Positions 29,645-38,885 are shown, counted from the stretch's first letter. The stretch is DNA of 64,000 nt from Deltaproteobacteria bacterium HGW-Deltaproteobacteria-12 (GCA_002840565.1 PHBK01000014.1:92834-156833), one strand, 5' to 3'. Notes: generated by a model from the letters alone, not told the origin. Numbers and translations: made by a program.

Positions 29645-32128
29645 TTAAGAAAGTAAGGTGAGCTTTTTAACAACCCGAATTTGTTTGTTTTCTTCTTCAC
29701 TTAATCCCAGAACATGCCCGATGATGTCCTGCGGCCGGGCTGACCCCTGCTGGGAATACCGCACGATTAAATAAACTGTTTTTTCCGCCTGATTCAGGAG
29801 AATCTCCTCCACAAACGGACGAATATCTTTGGTAATGTTTTTACCCTTAGCCTTGCGTTCAATAATAAATGCCGGGGCGGCTAGGAATTTTTGAATATGG
29901 TCTTCTAATGCAGCTAAATGCTCTGAACCTGTCCCGTCCGGCAGATAAAGCTCGTAGGAAAAGCCCCGTAGTGCCTGCGCCAGGTCTTTTTCGCCAAAAA
30001 CCAGCTCCCGGATTTCCCGGACTTCTACTCCCAAAGGCAGAGCGCCGTTGATTTCTTTTTTCAGAGAATCCAAATCCTCCGGATATTTCTGAGCTATTAC
30101 ATCGGCGAACTCCTGAAGGCTTTCCATGCCGACTGAGGTTGCGGTGGCAAAGGATATCTTCGGATGGGGGTGGTAACCTGTGGAGTAGGATATAGCGAGG
30201 CTGCTGCGGCGCAGGGAGCGGATTAAGGCGGAAGATAATTCCAGGTGGGAAAGGAAGCGCGCGCGCCCGGCTTTGGTAAAGGTGAAGCGATAACTTTTCT
30301 CAATAACCGGGAGATGAGAGAATTGGCGGTCGGTTACAGCCGACTCCCGATCAGTTTTATCTTCCGCGGCGGAAAAAGTATTTTTAATGGTTGTAAAGTC
30401 ACAAACAGCGCACTGCCGGCAGCCGGCAAAGCGGCAATCTTCAGTTGTCTCACCACCGGCAGCTTTGGTCTTTTCTGCGAGCAGAAAATCGCGGCTGACG
30501 CCGCAGTCAATATTATCCCAGGGTAATATTTCGTTGATATCCCGCTCCCGGGTGTAATCCTCCGGGTTGATGCCTGTTTCGCGGAGCGCCTCCATCCATA
30601 GTTCAAAATTGAACAGATCAGTCCAGCCGTCAAAACGGCACCCCTTCTGAAAAGCCTTTGCGAGAAGCATTCCGAGTCTTTCATCACCGCGGGAAAATAA
30701 CCCTTCCAGCATACTCATGCGGGCATCATGCCATTTCACGGTGAGGTTGCGGTTGCGGATCCGGCCGCGGATATATTCCTGCTTGGCATATGTTTCGGCA
30801 AGTGAAATCTGGCGGTGCCATTGGAACGGGGTGTGCGGTTTGGGAACAAAGGTGGACAGGCTGATGGTCACCTGGCCGCGGTTTTTCGCCGCCCGCAGCG
30901 CCGCATAGCCCAGGTCGATTATTCCCTCCAAATCTTCCGGTGATTCTCCAGGCAGTCCGATCATGAAATAGAGCTTGATTGATTTCCAGCCGGCCGCAAA
31001 CACTTTGTCCACAGTCGCCAGCAGGTCGTCGGCGGTATTGCCCTTATTGATGACTCGGCGCATTTTGTCCGTACCCGCCTCCGGCGCGAGCGTAAAGCTG
31101 GTTTTGCGGGTGCGTTTAATTTCTTCGATTAATGCTCCGGTCAGTGATTCCACCCGCAAAGACGGCAGCGCGAGGGCTACACGGCGGGAATGATATTTAT
31201 TCATCAGATCTTTTAGCAGCGGTTCGAGACAACTGTAATCGCCGGAACTCAAAGCCAGAAGAGATATCTCATCATGGCCTGTGGAGGCCAGTAATTTCCC
31301 GGCCATTTCCCGCAGGAGGGATAAGTTTCTTTCCCGGTAAGGCCGCCAAAGCATTCCCGCCTGGCAAAAACGGCAGCCACGGGTGCAGCCGCGGGCTATT
31401 TCCAGGATAATGCGGTCATGGACGGTTTGCATGAGCGGAACAACGGGCCTGGCCGGATAGGGCCACAAATTGAGGTCAATTTCTCTTCTTTTCCGGATAA
31501 TGCTATTTTTTCCATGGACGGCAGGAACATATATGCCGGGAATTTGCGCGAGCTGCGCAATGGATTGCTGCCGGGAGAGATTATTTTTCCGGGCATCACG
31601 AATGACACCGGTAATTTCCGCGACAACTTCTTCACCTTCGCCGATGACAAAAGCATCAATGAAATCAACCAGGGGAGCCGGATTAAAGCAGCAGGGCCCC
31701 CCGGCAATTATCAGCGGATCACGCTCCCGGCGATCGAGGCATTTGAGCGGCACCCCGCCCAATTCCAGCATGTTCAAAACATTGGTGTAGGATAGCTCGT
31801 ACTGCAGGGAAAAACCGACAATGTCAAAGTCCTGCAGGGGCATTTGCTTTTCCAGGGAAGTGAGGGGCAAGGAGCCCTGCCGCAGTTGTTTTTCCCGGTC
31901 CGGCCAGGGTGCAAAACATCTTTGGGCGGCAACATAGGGAATCCCGTTTAATATTTCATAGAGAATTTTGATGCCCAGATGCGACATACCGACTTCATAA
32001 GTATCCGGAAAAGCAAGCAGAAAGTTGACTTCAGCCTTCTCTTTATAAACGGAATTTACTTCCGCGCCAATATAGCGGCTGGGCTTGTCAGCGGCAAGCA
32101 ACAGCTCGTCAAAATTATATTTGATCAT
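29645..32128 (-). CDS. TIGR03960-type radical SAM protein fused to a DUF2344 domain
   Basis: An 827-residue protein. An N-terminal cobalamin-binding-like domain (about 20-200) is followed by a radical SAM core with C248-x3-C252-x2-C255 in RGCTRGCRFC. The C-terminal third (about 610-827) is the DUF2344 domain, beginning YRFTFTKAGRARFLSHLEL. In many bacteria these two parts are also found as neighbours of ribonuclease G or ribosomal L21/L27 genes, as here. Function unproven, but a tRNA or rRNA modification role is often supposed. It overlaps the upstream small gene by 4 bp (ATGA), so the two are translationally coupled. Confidence 0.85.
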   Translation of the reverse strand: MIKYNFDELLLAADKPSRYIGAEVNSVYKEKAEVNFLLAFPDTYEVGMSHLGIKILYEILNGIPYVAAQRCFAPWPDREKQLRQGSLPLTSLEKQMPLQDFDIVGFSLQYELSYTNVLNMLELGGVPLKCLDRRERDPLIIAGGPCCFNPAPLVDFIDAFVIGEGEEVVAEITGVIRDARKNNLSRQQSIAQLAQIPGIYVPAVHGKNSIIRKRREIDLNLWPYPARPVVPLMQTVHDRIILEIARGCTRGCRFCQAGMLWRPYRERNLSLLREMAGKLLASTGHDEISLLALSSGDYSCLEPLLKDLMNKYHSRRVALALPSLRVESLTGALIEEIKRTRKTSFTLAPEAGTDKMRRVINKGNTADDLLATVDKVFAAGWKSIKLYFMIGLPGESPEDLEGIIDLGYAALRAAKNRGQVTISLSTFVPKPHTPFQWHRQISLAETYAKQEYIRGRIRNRNLTVKWHDARMSMLEGLFSRGDERLGMLLAKAFQKGCRFDGWTDLFNFELWMEALRETGINPEDYTRERDINEILPWDNIDCGVSRDFLLAEKTKAAGGETTEDCRFAGCRQCAVCDFTTIKNTFSAAEDKTDRESAVTDRQFSHLPVIEKSYRFTFTKAGRARFLSHLELSSALIRSLRRSSLAISYSTGYHPHPKISFATATSVGMESLQEFADVIAQKYPEDLDSLKKEINGALPLGVEVREIRELVFGEKDLAQALRGFSYELYLPDGTGSEHLAALEDHIQKFLAAPAFIIERKAKGKNITKDIRPFVEEILLNQAEKTVYLIVRYSQQGSARPQDIIGHVLGLSEEENKQIRVVKKLTLLS

Positions 32129-32517
32129 GTCTCAATATCAGCTTTATCAGAATACTTGTAAGGATTTTTTTGGATATCCCGGAGCAGGGATAGAGCATAC
32201 TTTTGGGCAAAATTTTCTTTTCCGAGGTAAAGGAGCATATTATTTTTAAACGTGCTGAGTAATTCCCCGCGGACGGCTGCGCCGCTTTCTTTCTGGATAT
32301 AAGCTCTTTCCACTTTATATTCATAAACAAGGTTATCGCCGAAGATGTTTTTTACCTGCCGGTAATCAATCGCGGTAGCGAAAAAAGATTCTTTCAATCC
32401 GATGTCCATCTTTACGGCAATTTCCACTTTGACTGTCTCGGCGGCTATCTCCTGTGTCCGATCGAAAATATTTAACTTCAGCCCGTTGGGAAGAAGTATT
32501 TCTTCCATTAATTTCAT
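32125..32517 (-). CDS. conserved hypothetical protein upstream of the radical SAM gene
   Basis: About 130 residues, starting MKLMEEI. I did not recognise the family. The sequence is an alternating hydrophobic/charged alpha-beta pattern with no Cys pair, signal or membrane span. The frame is open further upstream to a TTG at 32592, but the extra residues are very basic and the ATG at 32517 has a GGAG at a distance of 11 nt. A second ATG lies at 32508. The stop overlaps the radical SAM start (ATGA), so the product probably works with, or is co-regulated with, that protein. Confidence 0.55.
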   Translation of the reverse strand: MKLMEEILLPNGLKLNIFDRTQEIAAETVKVEIAVKMDIGLKESFFATAIDYRQVKNIFGDNLVYEYKVERAYIQKESGAAVRGELLSTFKNNMLLYLGKENFAQKYALSLLRDIQKNPYKYSDKADIET

Positions 32518-32575
32518 TAATTTCCAGTCTCCAACTCTCTTTGCTGCAAGGCGTCGTCTCTTAGCATTTTTAAGC

Positions 32576-32604
32576 TTGACCTGCAACGCCAATAATTCTA
32601 TAAA
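32576..32604 (+). promoter_or_regulatory. sigma-70-type promoter for the Cys-rich gene
   Basis: TTGACC (32576-32581) and TATAAA (32599-32604) are separated by 17 bp and lie about 100 bp before the ATG at 32707. The promoter overlaps the start region of the divergent small gene. Confidence 0.6.
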
Positions 32605-32706
32605 TTAAGAAAGGTATTTTAACCAGTAAAAACAGGGCCGTCTTAGCTGAGATGTTCATGCAATTTTACTGTTGTCCTGCTCCCACTGCAAGGAAATCTT
32701 CAGATA

Positions 32707-33516
32707 ATGAATACAAATACAGCTGCTCTTTGTCAGCCTGATGAACATAAGTCGTGCGGCGCCTGCTGCGGTCTTTACAATTACGTGGACAGCTCCCGCG
32801 AAGCGCTGATGCAGAGATTGCTGGCGCGCACCAAGCGCTTCCGCACGATGGTGCAGAAACCGGGGGATATTGAATCTTACGCCGCGGCCACATTTGCCGC
32901 CGAGGATTTCCGGAAAAGATACGAAGGAATTTACTGCTGCGAATATCTGGGTTTCCTGGAGACGGAGCGTAAAGTCGGTTGTTTGTTGCACCCGCTGCAG
33001 AATTCCGGACTGGATATGCGCGCCGCTTCTTTTTACGGACAGGAAACCTGCGCCGGTCATCTGTGTCCCAGCCATCATTTTATTTCCCGCAATCAGGCAC
33101 TGATTATAGTTAAAATAATTGAAGACTGGTATCTTTATGGCCTTTGTCTGACGGATATTGATCTGGTAACGGAGTATTTCCGCATACTGGCCGATAGAAT
33201 TGGCGCGGAACTCAAACCGGAAGTCTTTGAAAACGAATTTTTAAGCAATATCGCCCGGGAGTTTTTTAAATGGAAAATTACCTGGCCGTTCCGGTCATTC
33301 GAGACCAACCGGCTGGGCAAGTATTATTTTGACGGTTCGCAGTATATGATCAGCTTTATTGATTATGCTAAATTCGGCCGGGAGATCTCTTCCTTGGATA
33401 AAATCTTTCTGAGCCTTTCTTCCACATTCGCCAGTGCGCAGGAAATCGCCGCGGCAGAGGATTTGGTTATGGGCAACATACAGCAATTTGTCGCTGCGTA
33501 TCGGAAGCATTTTTGA
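32707..33516 (+). CDS. conserved cysteine-rich hypothetical protein
   Basis: A 269-residue protein. The N-terminal half has a spaced set of cysteines: CGACCG near residue 18, YCCEYLG near 78, GCLLHP near 96, and CAGHLCPSHH near 117. These suggest a metal or Fe-S site, similar in flavour to the YkgJ-type Cys-cluster proteins. The C-terminal half is helical without motifs I can name. No signal peptide. It has its own promoter and is followed by hpt after 68 bp. Function unknown. Confidence 0.65.
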   Translation: MNTNTAALCQPDEHKSCGACCGLYNYVDSSREALMQRLLARTKRFRTMVQKPGDIESYAAATFAAEDFRKRYEGIYCCEYLGFLETERKVGCLLHPLQNSGLDMRAASFYGQETCAGHLCPSHHFISRNQALIIVKIIEDWYLYGLCLTDIDLVTEYFRILADRIGAELKPEVFENEFLSNIAREFFKWKITWPFRSFETNRLGKYYFDGSQYMISFIDYAKFGREISSLDKIFLSLSSTFASAQEIAAAEDLVMGNIQQFVAAYRKHF

Positions 33517-33584
33517 TTTCCTGTTGACGGCAAATCATATTTTGGTTAATGTAATACAGCAAGTAATCTGAGGAGATATCTTCA

Positions 33585-34127
33585 TTGGATAAAATGCCCA
33601 AAGAAATCCTTTTTACCAGGGATGCCATTGAGCGGCGGGTGCAGGAGATAGCCGGTCAAATTTCCGGTGACTACAAAGGCCGTGAATTGATCGTTATCGG
33701 CATTCTGAAAGGCGCTTTTATTTTCATGGCTGATCTAATCCGGGCGCTGAGCATCCCCTGCCGGGTTGATTTTGTCCGGATAGCAAGTTATGGCGCCGGT
33801 CAGGAAAGCTCCGGCAGGACGGTTATGACCAAGGATATTGAAACATCGATTAAAGGCCGGGATATTCTGATCGTGGAAGATATTATTGATACGGGCGTAA
33901 CGCTGACATATCTGGTGAACTGGTTGAAAGAAAGAAATCCGCAATCGCTGAAAGTCTGCGCTTTTTTAGATAAGCGGAAAAGAAGAAAAGTTCCCTTTGA
34001 GGCCGATTATGTCGGTTTTACTATCGATGATGGTTTCGTCGTTGGCTACGGGCTTGATTTCAACGAACAGGCACGTTTTTTGCCGGAAGTCTACATCATC
34101 AAACAACAGACAGAGGTAAGAGAATGA
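33585..34127 (+). CDS. hpt: hypoxanthine phosphoribosyltransferase
   Basis: A 180-residue type I phosphoribosyltransferase of purine salvage, making IMP or GMP from the free base and PRPP. The PRPP loop is ILIVEDIIDTGVTL, near residue 102. The hood and dimer regions contain ASYGAGQESSG and the C-terminal VGYGLDFNEQARFLPEV. The start is TTG at 33585 with GAGGAG upstream. It overlaps the following gene by 4 bp (ATGA). Confidence 0.95.
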   Translation: MDKMPKEILFTRDAIERRVQEIAGQISGDYKGRELIVIGILKGAFIFMADLIRALSIPCRVDFVRIASYGAGQESSGRTVMTKDIETSIKGRDILIVEDIIDTGVTLTYLVNWLKERNPQSLKVCAFLDKRKRRKVPFEADYVGFTIDDGFVVGYGLDFNEQARFLPEVYIIKQQTEVRE

Positions 34128-35068
34128 TCATTCAATGCCGGCAATGCCGGACTAAGTTTCGTTTTGCTGATGACCTGATGGAAGGAGATGGCGTGTGGCT
34201 GCGTTGCAGTCATTGTCAGCATGTTTTCTTTCAGGACAACCCGCAGACTGTACATTCAAAGCAGGAACCGCTGGACAGGGGGGATCTTTTTTCCGCCTCC
34301 GAAGATCTTCCGGCCCGAGAGACGATTGCCGAAAACCATGATGTTGCCATTTTGCAAGCTAACGGCATGAAGACGAGTGATGGTTACGGCAGAGAAACGG
34401 CGCCGGAGATTGCTAAACCGTCAGGCGCGGAAGACAAAGAAGATGAAAGTGCCGCAGCTTTTGAATTGCAGCAGGAGGACCAGAAGCAGAAAGGAGAAAA
34501 AACATCCCCCGGGGGTTTCTGGAGGGTGCTGAAAGTTGCCGCCTGGATTATTACCGTTATTGTTGTAATTCCGGCAGTTATTTACTTTTTTGTTTTTCCG
34601 GAAATGGGCGACCGTTTGCTGAAGGTGGTGAATTCCTATGTTGATATCGGCATCCGTGAACCGGCGCGTCCGGAGATCGTCGCCGGCCAGGTCAAGTTAC
34701 AGGATATAAGGCAGCGGATGTTAAATAATTATGTTTTGGGTCCAATCCGTATTGTCGAAGGGACGGCCGTGAACCAGGCGGATTACTCCATCGCCCGGAT
34801 AGTTATCAAAGGCGAAATTGTTGATGCCTATGCGGTGATTTTAGGCGAACAGTCCACCTATGCCGGCAATGTTTTGAATGATGAAGAACTGGCGGTGCTG
34901 CCGGAGGAAGATATTCTAAAAAGACTCGCCCGCCCGGAAGGCGGCAGCAATTCCAATGATAAAATTATGCCCAACGGCATGATACCATTCATGATCGTTT
35001 TTACCCGCGAACCGGCAGGGGTAATCAAGACAACAGTCAAGACAATCGGCGCCGAGCGGCTTCTTTAG
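34124..35068 (+). CDS. zinc-ribbon (MJ0042/DUF3426-type) membrane protein
   Basis: A 314-residue protein. The N-terminal zinc ribbon has C5-x2-C8 and C28-x2-C31 (CRQC, CSHC). An acidic, low-complexity linker follows, then a membrane span (about 130-152) and a C-terminal domain of about 160 residues outside the membrane, resembling DUF3426. Such proteins are widespread in delta- and betaproteobacteria, with unknown function. Translationally coupled to hpt. Confidence 0.75.
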   Translation: MIIQCRQCRTKFRFADDLMEGDGVWLRCSHCQHVFFQDNPQTVHSKQEPLDRGDLFSASEDLPARETIAENHDVAILQANGMKTSDGYGRETAPEIAKPSGAEDKEDESAAAFELQQEDQKQKGEKTSPGGFWRVLKVAAWIITVIVVIPAVIYFFVFPEMGDRLLKVVNSYVDIGIREPARPEIVAGQVKLQDIRQRMLNNYVLGPIRIVEGTAVNQADYSIARIVIKGEIVDAYAVILGEQSTYAGNVLNDEELAVLPEEDILKRLARPEGGSNSNDKIMPNGMIPFMIVFTREPAGVIKTTVKTIGAERLL

Positions 35069-35089
35069 CCGAGGGAAGGGATAAAGGAT

Positions 35090-35142
35090 AAAGGTTGAAG
35101 CTCAAAGGTTCAAGGCTCAAGGTTCAAGGTCAAGGTTCAAGT
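35090..35142. repeat. short tandem repeats of AAGGTTCAAG/AAGGCTCAAG type
   Basis: Four to five imperfect copies of a roughly 10 bp unit (GGTTCAA, GGCTCAA) lie between the stop of the zinc-ribbon gene and its terminator. Similar CTGAAGGCT motifs follow groEL (about 10587-10615) and mntP (about 20220-20250). Confidence 0.6.
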
Positions 35143-35156
35143 AGATTTAGTTAATA

Positions 35157-35190
35157 AAAAAGGGCGCGTTTCTTACCGCGCCCTTTTTGC
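35157..35190 (+). terminator. terminator after hpt/zinc-ribbon operon
   Basis: The arms AGGGCGCG (35161-35168) and CGCGCCCT (35177-35184) form a perfect 8 bp stem followed by TTTTT, with A-runs before it. It can work in both directions. Confidence 0.9.
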
Positions 35191-35206
35191 TGAAAATGTT
35201 TTGCTT

Positions 35207-35338
35207 CTAATGAACTATTCCGGGAGCCATACCGGTGATGTTTCCGGATCCGATGGCGCCGGTGCCCGCCGCACCGCCGCGAAAATTGGTAGCTCCGTTA
35301 AGACCGGGGGCGATCATCCCGGTAATATTGGCTCCCCA
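35207..35338 (-). other. Gly-rich reading-frame remnant downstream of the FecR gene
   Basis: On the minus strand an open stretch encodes about 43 residues with a repeated pattern (NITGM-APG, twice; GGAAGTGAIGSG between) and ends at a TAG. A stop lies directly upstream (complement of 35339-35341), and no good start with a ribosome-binding site is seen. The composition is biased like that of a secreted Gly-rich protein, so this may be the tail of a decayed gene. The plus-strand frame over the same region looks like a shadow. The rest of the gap up to 35485 shows nothing I can name. Confidence 0.25.
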
Positions 35339-35485
35339 TTAACCCGTTTCGGTATTCCAGCATATCACCTTCCGGAGCGGCGTAAAAGGGAGATCAAGCA
35401 AAATCTACCGGAGTCAATGGCCGCTGGACACAAACGAGGCATTACAGAGCACATGAGCATGTTCGTGCTCCATAAATAATCTTAC

Positions 35486-37252
35486 TTAAGGAACGGTAGG
35501 TTGCCTGAAGTTACCAATCGCAATTCCAGCGGCGTTATTTGCACCTTGCCTCATTGCCCAGGCAGCGCCCATGTTTTCGGCATTGGGACCGAAGAATGAC
35601 CCATATAATCGGCCACTGCCTTGTGCGGAAACATTACCTTCGGCACCTATACCATTCACTATTAGAGTCCAAGTTCCGGTATTTTGATTGGCAGAAAAAT
35701 GCGGCTGTCCGGGATTGATGGCTATCGCGCCGGGAATAGAAATAGACGCTGCGTTAGCGCCATTAGCAACAGCCATATTGTAATCGGTGATTTGCGCAGT
35801 AATAAAATTAACATTGGCCGTAAAACCTCCGCTCATAACTGTACCCCCGGCTGTGCTATATAATGTGCCTTGGGCAGGCCCGGAATAATCATAGGTACCT
35901 GTTTGGGGTAGCGAGGGAGTGACGGTTCCACCAACATAATAATTGGGGTTGTCTAAAAACAGATCAGTCTCATTATCAGTCGTCATTGCCAGGGGTTGTG
36001 TCCAGGAACCCCAGGACATATATTCATTGTAACCCAGTTCAACAGTTGTTACCGGTTTTGAACCGGCAAATATGCCATAAACCGATGTGGCTATACCAGT
36101 CACAGACTCGCTTGGCCCATCAGCAGTGATAGAATATGGTAAACCCGTTAAATCACCTGCTGTTACCGCAGCGGCAAAGTTTTGCGGGGTCGTTGATATA
36201 TAAGTCCCTTCAAAGTTTCTACCGTCGTCATCCACGCTGAGCAAACCGGTAAAATACCCGCTGCCCGTCCATGGTTGAATTCTTGTAGGTTGTGTCGGTT
36301 CCGGCGAGACTGTTTGCGTATTCTGTGTTTGAGCGACATTGGCAGTATTAGTTGCGGTATCAACTCCGGTGCTCGTTCCCCCGGCATTCGTGGTTGTGTC
36401 TGTTGTACCGCCACCGGAGCCTCCTGATCCGCTGCCACCTGTGCTCTGCTGGAACTGCTGGGCCACGCCCGGAGGTGTCGACACGACCGGCCCCAGCCCC
36501 GCCGGCGTGCTGGAAGTAGATTGTCCGGTGCTGATTGACTGGGTCTGGTTTGTCGTTGTGTTGGTTACATAAAGGTTACCGTCAAAAGCATGTACGTTGG
36601 TTACGCTGCCGGTGGGGGGATTGGCCTGGGCCAGATGGATAAATGCCCTGTCGGAAGCATCGGCCAAATAAACCGGCTTTCCGGCGGTATCGGTTTCCTC
36701 TTTCAGGGAAGCAACCTCGACACCAAACTTTGTCCCCCTGACTCCCGCAATGGCCGTGGGAGTATCTACCGTCATGGTTGCGGTTTTGTACCGGAACAGG
36801 CGCATCGTGTAAAACATAACCTTGCCCTTCAGCATATTGAAGGAGGCGTGCTTTTCCTGTGTCTTTTTGTCATCAATAAACTTTGTCACACTTATTTTGG
36901 TATTGTCTCCGACGCTGATCACATCCTCAAATAATAAGCGGAATCTGCACCGCGAATTTTTGAGCGTAAAGATGGTGTCTTTTTCATATATCTTGTCACC
37001 GGGCGCTGCAAAAAAGGCCTGTTTCAAGTCTGCACGGGCAACAATCACTGCCCCCGTCGCTTCCTGGATGACACCTGCTTCTTTACCTGAAGATGGTATG
37101 AAAGTATTATTTATCGTTATACCCCGCAGCTCGCGGGGGATCATCTCCTTTGATACTCCGGCGCCACGATCGGCAAAGACGGGAAGAGAAAAGATAAACA
37201 GCACTGCGGCCAGGACTGCTGAAATTGTTATGATGATCTTGTGTTTTTTCAT
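35486..37252 (-). CDS. secreted FecR-domain protein with C-terminal TbpB-like beta-barrel
   Basis: A 588-residue exported protein. The signal peptide covers about 1-28 (PVFADRG cleavage region). A FecR domain spans about 60-200 and contains the signature DTPTAIAGVRGTKFGVEV (163-180). A Thr/Gly/Ser-rich linker covers about 230-325. The C-terminal ~260 residues form repeated short strands and end with GSGRLYGSFFGPNAENMGAA (from about 545). This closely resembles the end of TbpB-type barrels (YGxFFGPNAEExGG), the domain recognised by Slam/type XI secretion outer-membrane proteins. The gene directly follows a TPR plus barrel protein, as expected for cargo and exporter. There is no lipobox, so it would be a soluble cargo. 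Confidence 0.7.
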   Translation of the reverse strand: MKKHKIIITISAVLAAVLFIFSLPVFADRGAGVSKEMIPRELRGITINNTFIPSSGKEAGVIQEATGAVIVARADLKQAFFAAPGDKIYEKDTIFTLKNSRCRFRLLFEDVISVGDNTKISVTKFIDDKKTQEKHASFNMLKGKVMFYTMRLFRYKTATMTVDTPTAIAGVRGTKFGVEVASLKEETDTAGKPVYLADASDRAFIHLAQANPPTGSVTNVHAFDGNLYVTNTTTNQTQSISTGQSTSSTPAGLGPVVSTPPGVAQQFQQSTGGSGSGGSGGGTTDTTTNAGGTSTGVDTATNTANVAQTQNTQTVSPEPTQPTRIQPWTGSGYFTGLLSVDDDGRNFEGTYISTTPQNFAAAVTAGDLTGLPYSITADGPSESVTGIATSVYGIFAGSKPVTTVELGYNEYMSWGSWTQPLAMTTDNETDLFLDNPNYYVGGTVTPSLPQTGTYDYSGPAQGTLYSTAGGTVMSGGFTANVNFITAQITDYNMAVANGANAASISIPGAIAINPGQPHFSANQNTGTWTLIVNGIGAEGNVSAQGSGRLYGSFFGPNAENMGAAWAMRQGANNAAGIAIGNFRQPTVP

Positions 37253-37267
37253 GGAGACCTCCCTGGG

Positions 37268-38698
37268 CTAAAAGTAAGCGCCAATACTTAATGTAAATGT
37301 TTCCTTGCTAAAATCGTATAGTCCTGCCGATGAATAATTATCAATATAATTAAAGGCAAACGATGCAAAGAAATTTTTATAAAAATTTTGATTGATAACT
37401 GCCGTGAACATATTACGCCGATCGTACCGGTAACTGCTGAAGAGAGGGGGAATCTCTTTATATTCCTTCGCTGACCACTGGTATCTCAAAAAGATTTCCG
37501 TCTGGGTCGGGAAGCGTGTAAAATAGGAAATTGCGTAAAATTGGCCGTCGTAGGAGAATTGCCGGGCATTGGCCGAAGAATTTTCCAGGGCGGCGCTCAA
37601 AGAAAAGACATGTTTGCGGTTAACGAAATAGAAGCTGGGGGTTATTTCATATCGTCTTGTAATATTGTCCAGAGACTCGTTACTAACATCATAGTATTGT
37701 TCCCTTGCATAACGGTAGCTTCCTTTCAGGCTGAAGTTGCTGCTAAAAAAATGCTCGTAGCTGGGGTCAAAATGGACAATGTCGGAAACTCTTTCACTTC
37801 CATATTCCTGATAGGAATAACCAACGGGAACCTTGAGAATGTCCTGCCGACCCGCCCACCAGAGACCGGTATTTATATCCGTAAAGAAGTAGTTAAACTT
37901 GCCGTATTGAAAATAGGCAGAGTTATAAACGTCCAGAGCCGAATTCCACATCACCCCTTTTTCTCTGGAAATGTTGTAGAGGACATTGCCGCTGAAATTG
38001 GTGATGGAGGCATAGTCCGACAACTTCTTCTGGAGGTCTGTAAGAGTGATGGCTCCACCGGAAACGGGGATTTCCTTATCATTCGGTCCGGCACTGATGT
38101 TGGTATCGTACATAATTCCCTGCGAAAACCGCACGTTCCATACAACCTTTCTTGTTGCTTCGGCTATGGCTGCCAGCAGTTTATCCACATTCAGCATGAC
38201 TGCTTCCGGAGGGCGGGCGGCTTTAACTGCTTCCAATTCCTTTTTGGACTCTTCATAACGCTGCATCTGAAAATAGGTGGCGGCAAGTTCCAGCCGGACA
38301 CGGTGTAAATTAGGATTAACCTCCAGCATGCTCTTAAACTTCTTAATGGCCAATGCCATATTTCCCGTTTTCATGGCACTTGTGCCGACCCACCACATTA
38401 AATCCATCGTTTCGACGGTGGAAGCAATCTGGTTGAATATCGGCAGAGCCTGCCCGTACTGACCATCGTAATAAAGGGTGAGCGCTTCGGCGACCTTGCT
38501 GTCGAGTGCCTCTATTTCTGCCGGCTTCATTTTGCTGAGCTTCTCCAAGGCCTTTTTATTCGGATCATACTTTTCATCCCGGAAATTGTCATCCGCCGAG
38601 GTTTGGGCTGCGGACTGCACAAATGATGGGGTAAACAAGACAAGGACAAAGAAAATTAAAAAAATGCGGGTAAAGCTATAAAAAAATCTTGCTTTCAT
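37268..38698 (-). CDS. TPR plus outer-membrane beta-barrel protein (Slam/DUF560-like)
   Basis: A 476-residue protein with a signal peptide (about 1-30), TPR-like helical repeats (about 60-180) and a C-terminal ~285-residue barrel ending in Phe. The barrel begins with RFSQGIMYDTNISAGPND, which is like the start of DUF560 surface-lipoprotein-assembly-modifier barrels (YDSNV). The size and the order (TPR, then about 14 strands) fit Slam-like proteins, which move TbpB-barrel cargo across the outer membrane. The next gene, 15 bp downstream, encodes such a barrel domain. An alternative is a TPR-porin of polysaccharide export. Confidence 0.7.
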   Translation of the reverse strand: MKARFFYSFTRIFLIFFVLVLFTPSFVQSAAQTSADDNFRDEKYDPNKKALEKLSKMKPAEIEALDSKVAEALTLYYDGQYGQALPIFNQIASTVETMDLMWWVGTSAMKTGNMALAIKKFKSMLEVNPNLHRVRLELAATYFQMQRYEESKKELEAVKAARPPEAVMLNVDKLLAAIAEATRKVVWNVRFSQGIMYDTNISAGPNDKEIPVSGGAITLTDLQKKLSDYASITNFSGNVLYNISREKGVMWNSALDVYNSAYFQYGKFNYFFTDINTGLWWAGRQDILKVPVGYSYQEYGSERVSDIVHFDPSYEHFFSSNFSLKGSYRYAREQYYDVSNESLDNITRRYEITPSFYFVNRKHVFSLSAALENSSANARQFSYDGQFYAISYFTRFPTQTEIFLRYQWSAKEYKEIPPLFSSYRYDRRNMFTAVINQNFYKNFFASFAFNYIDNYSSAGLYDFSKETFTLSIGAYF

Positions 38699-38885
38699 CT
38701 CTATACTCCCAATGTTAATAATGAATGTTTGAAATATTAAGACTCCATATTGCTAACTAAATAATTAAAATAATTTTTTTAGTCAAGCAGTATTAGCGAA
38801 ATATCAATAACATTGTTTCTGTAGATGGTATCAGTTTTGAAAAGCCAATAAATATTCCAGTAAAAAAAGAATAATCAGATAATTA

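Noticed and set aside
35201..35479. 92-codon plus-strand open frame after the terminator
   Set aside because: No ribosome-binding site or recognisable family; the minus strand over the same place looks more coding-like.
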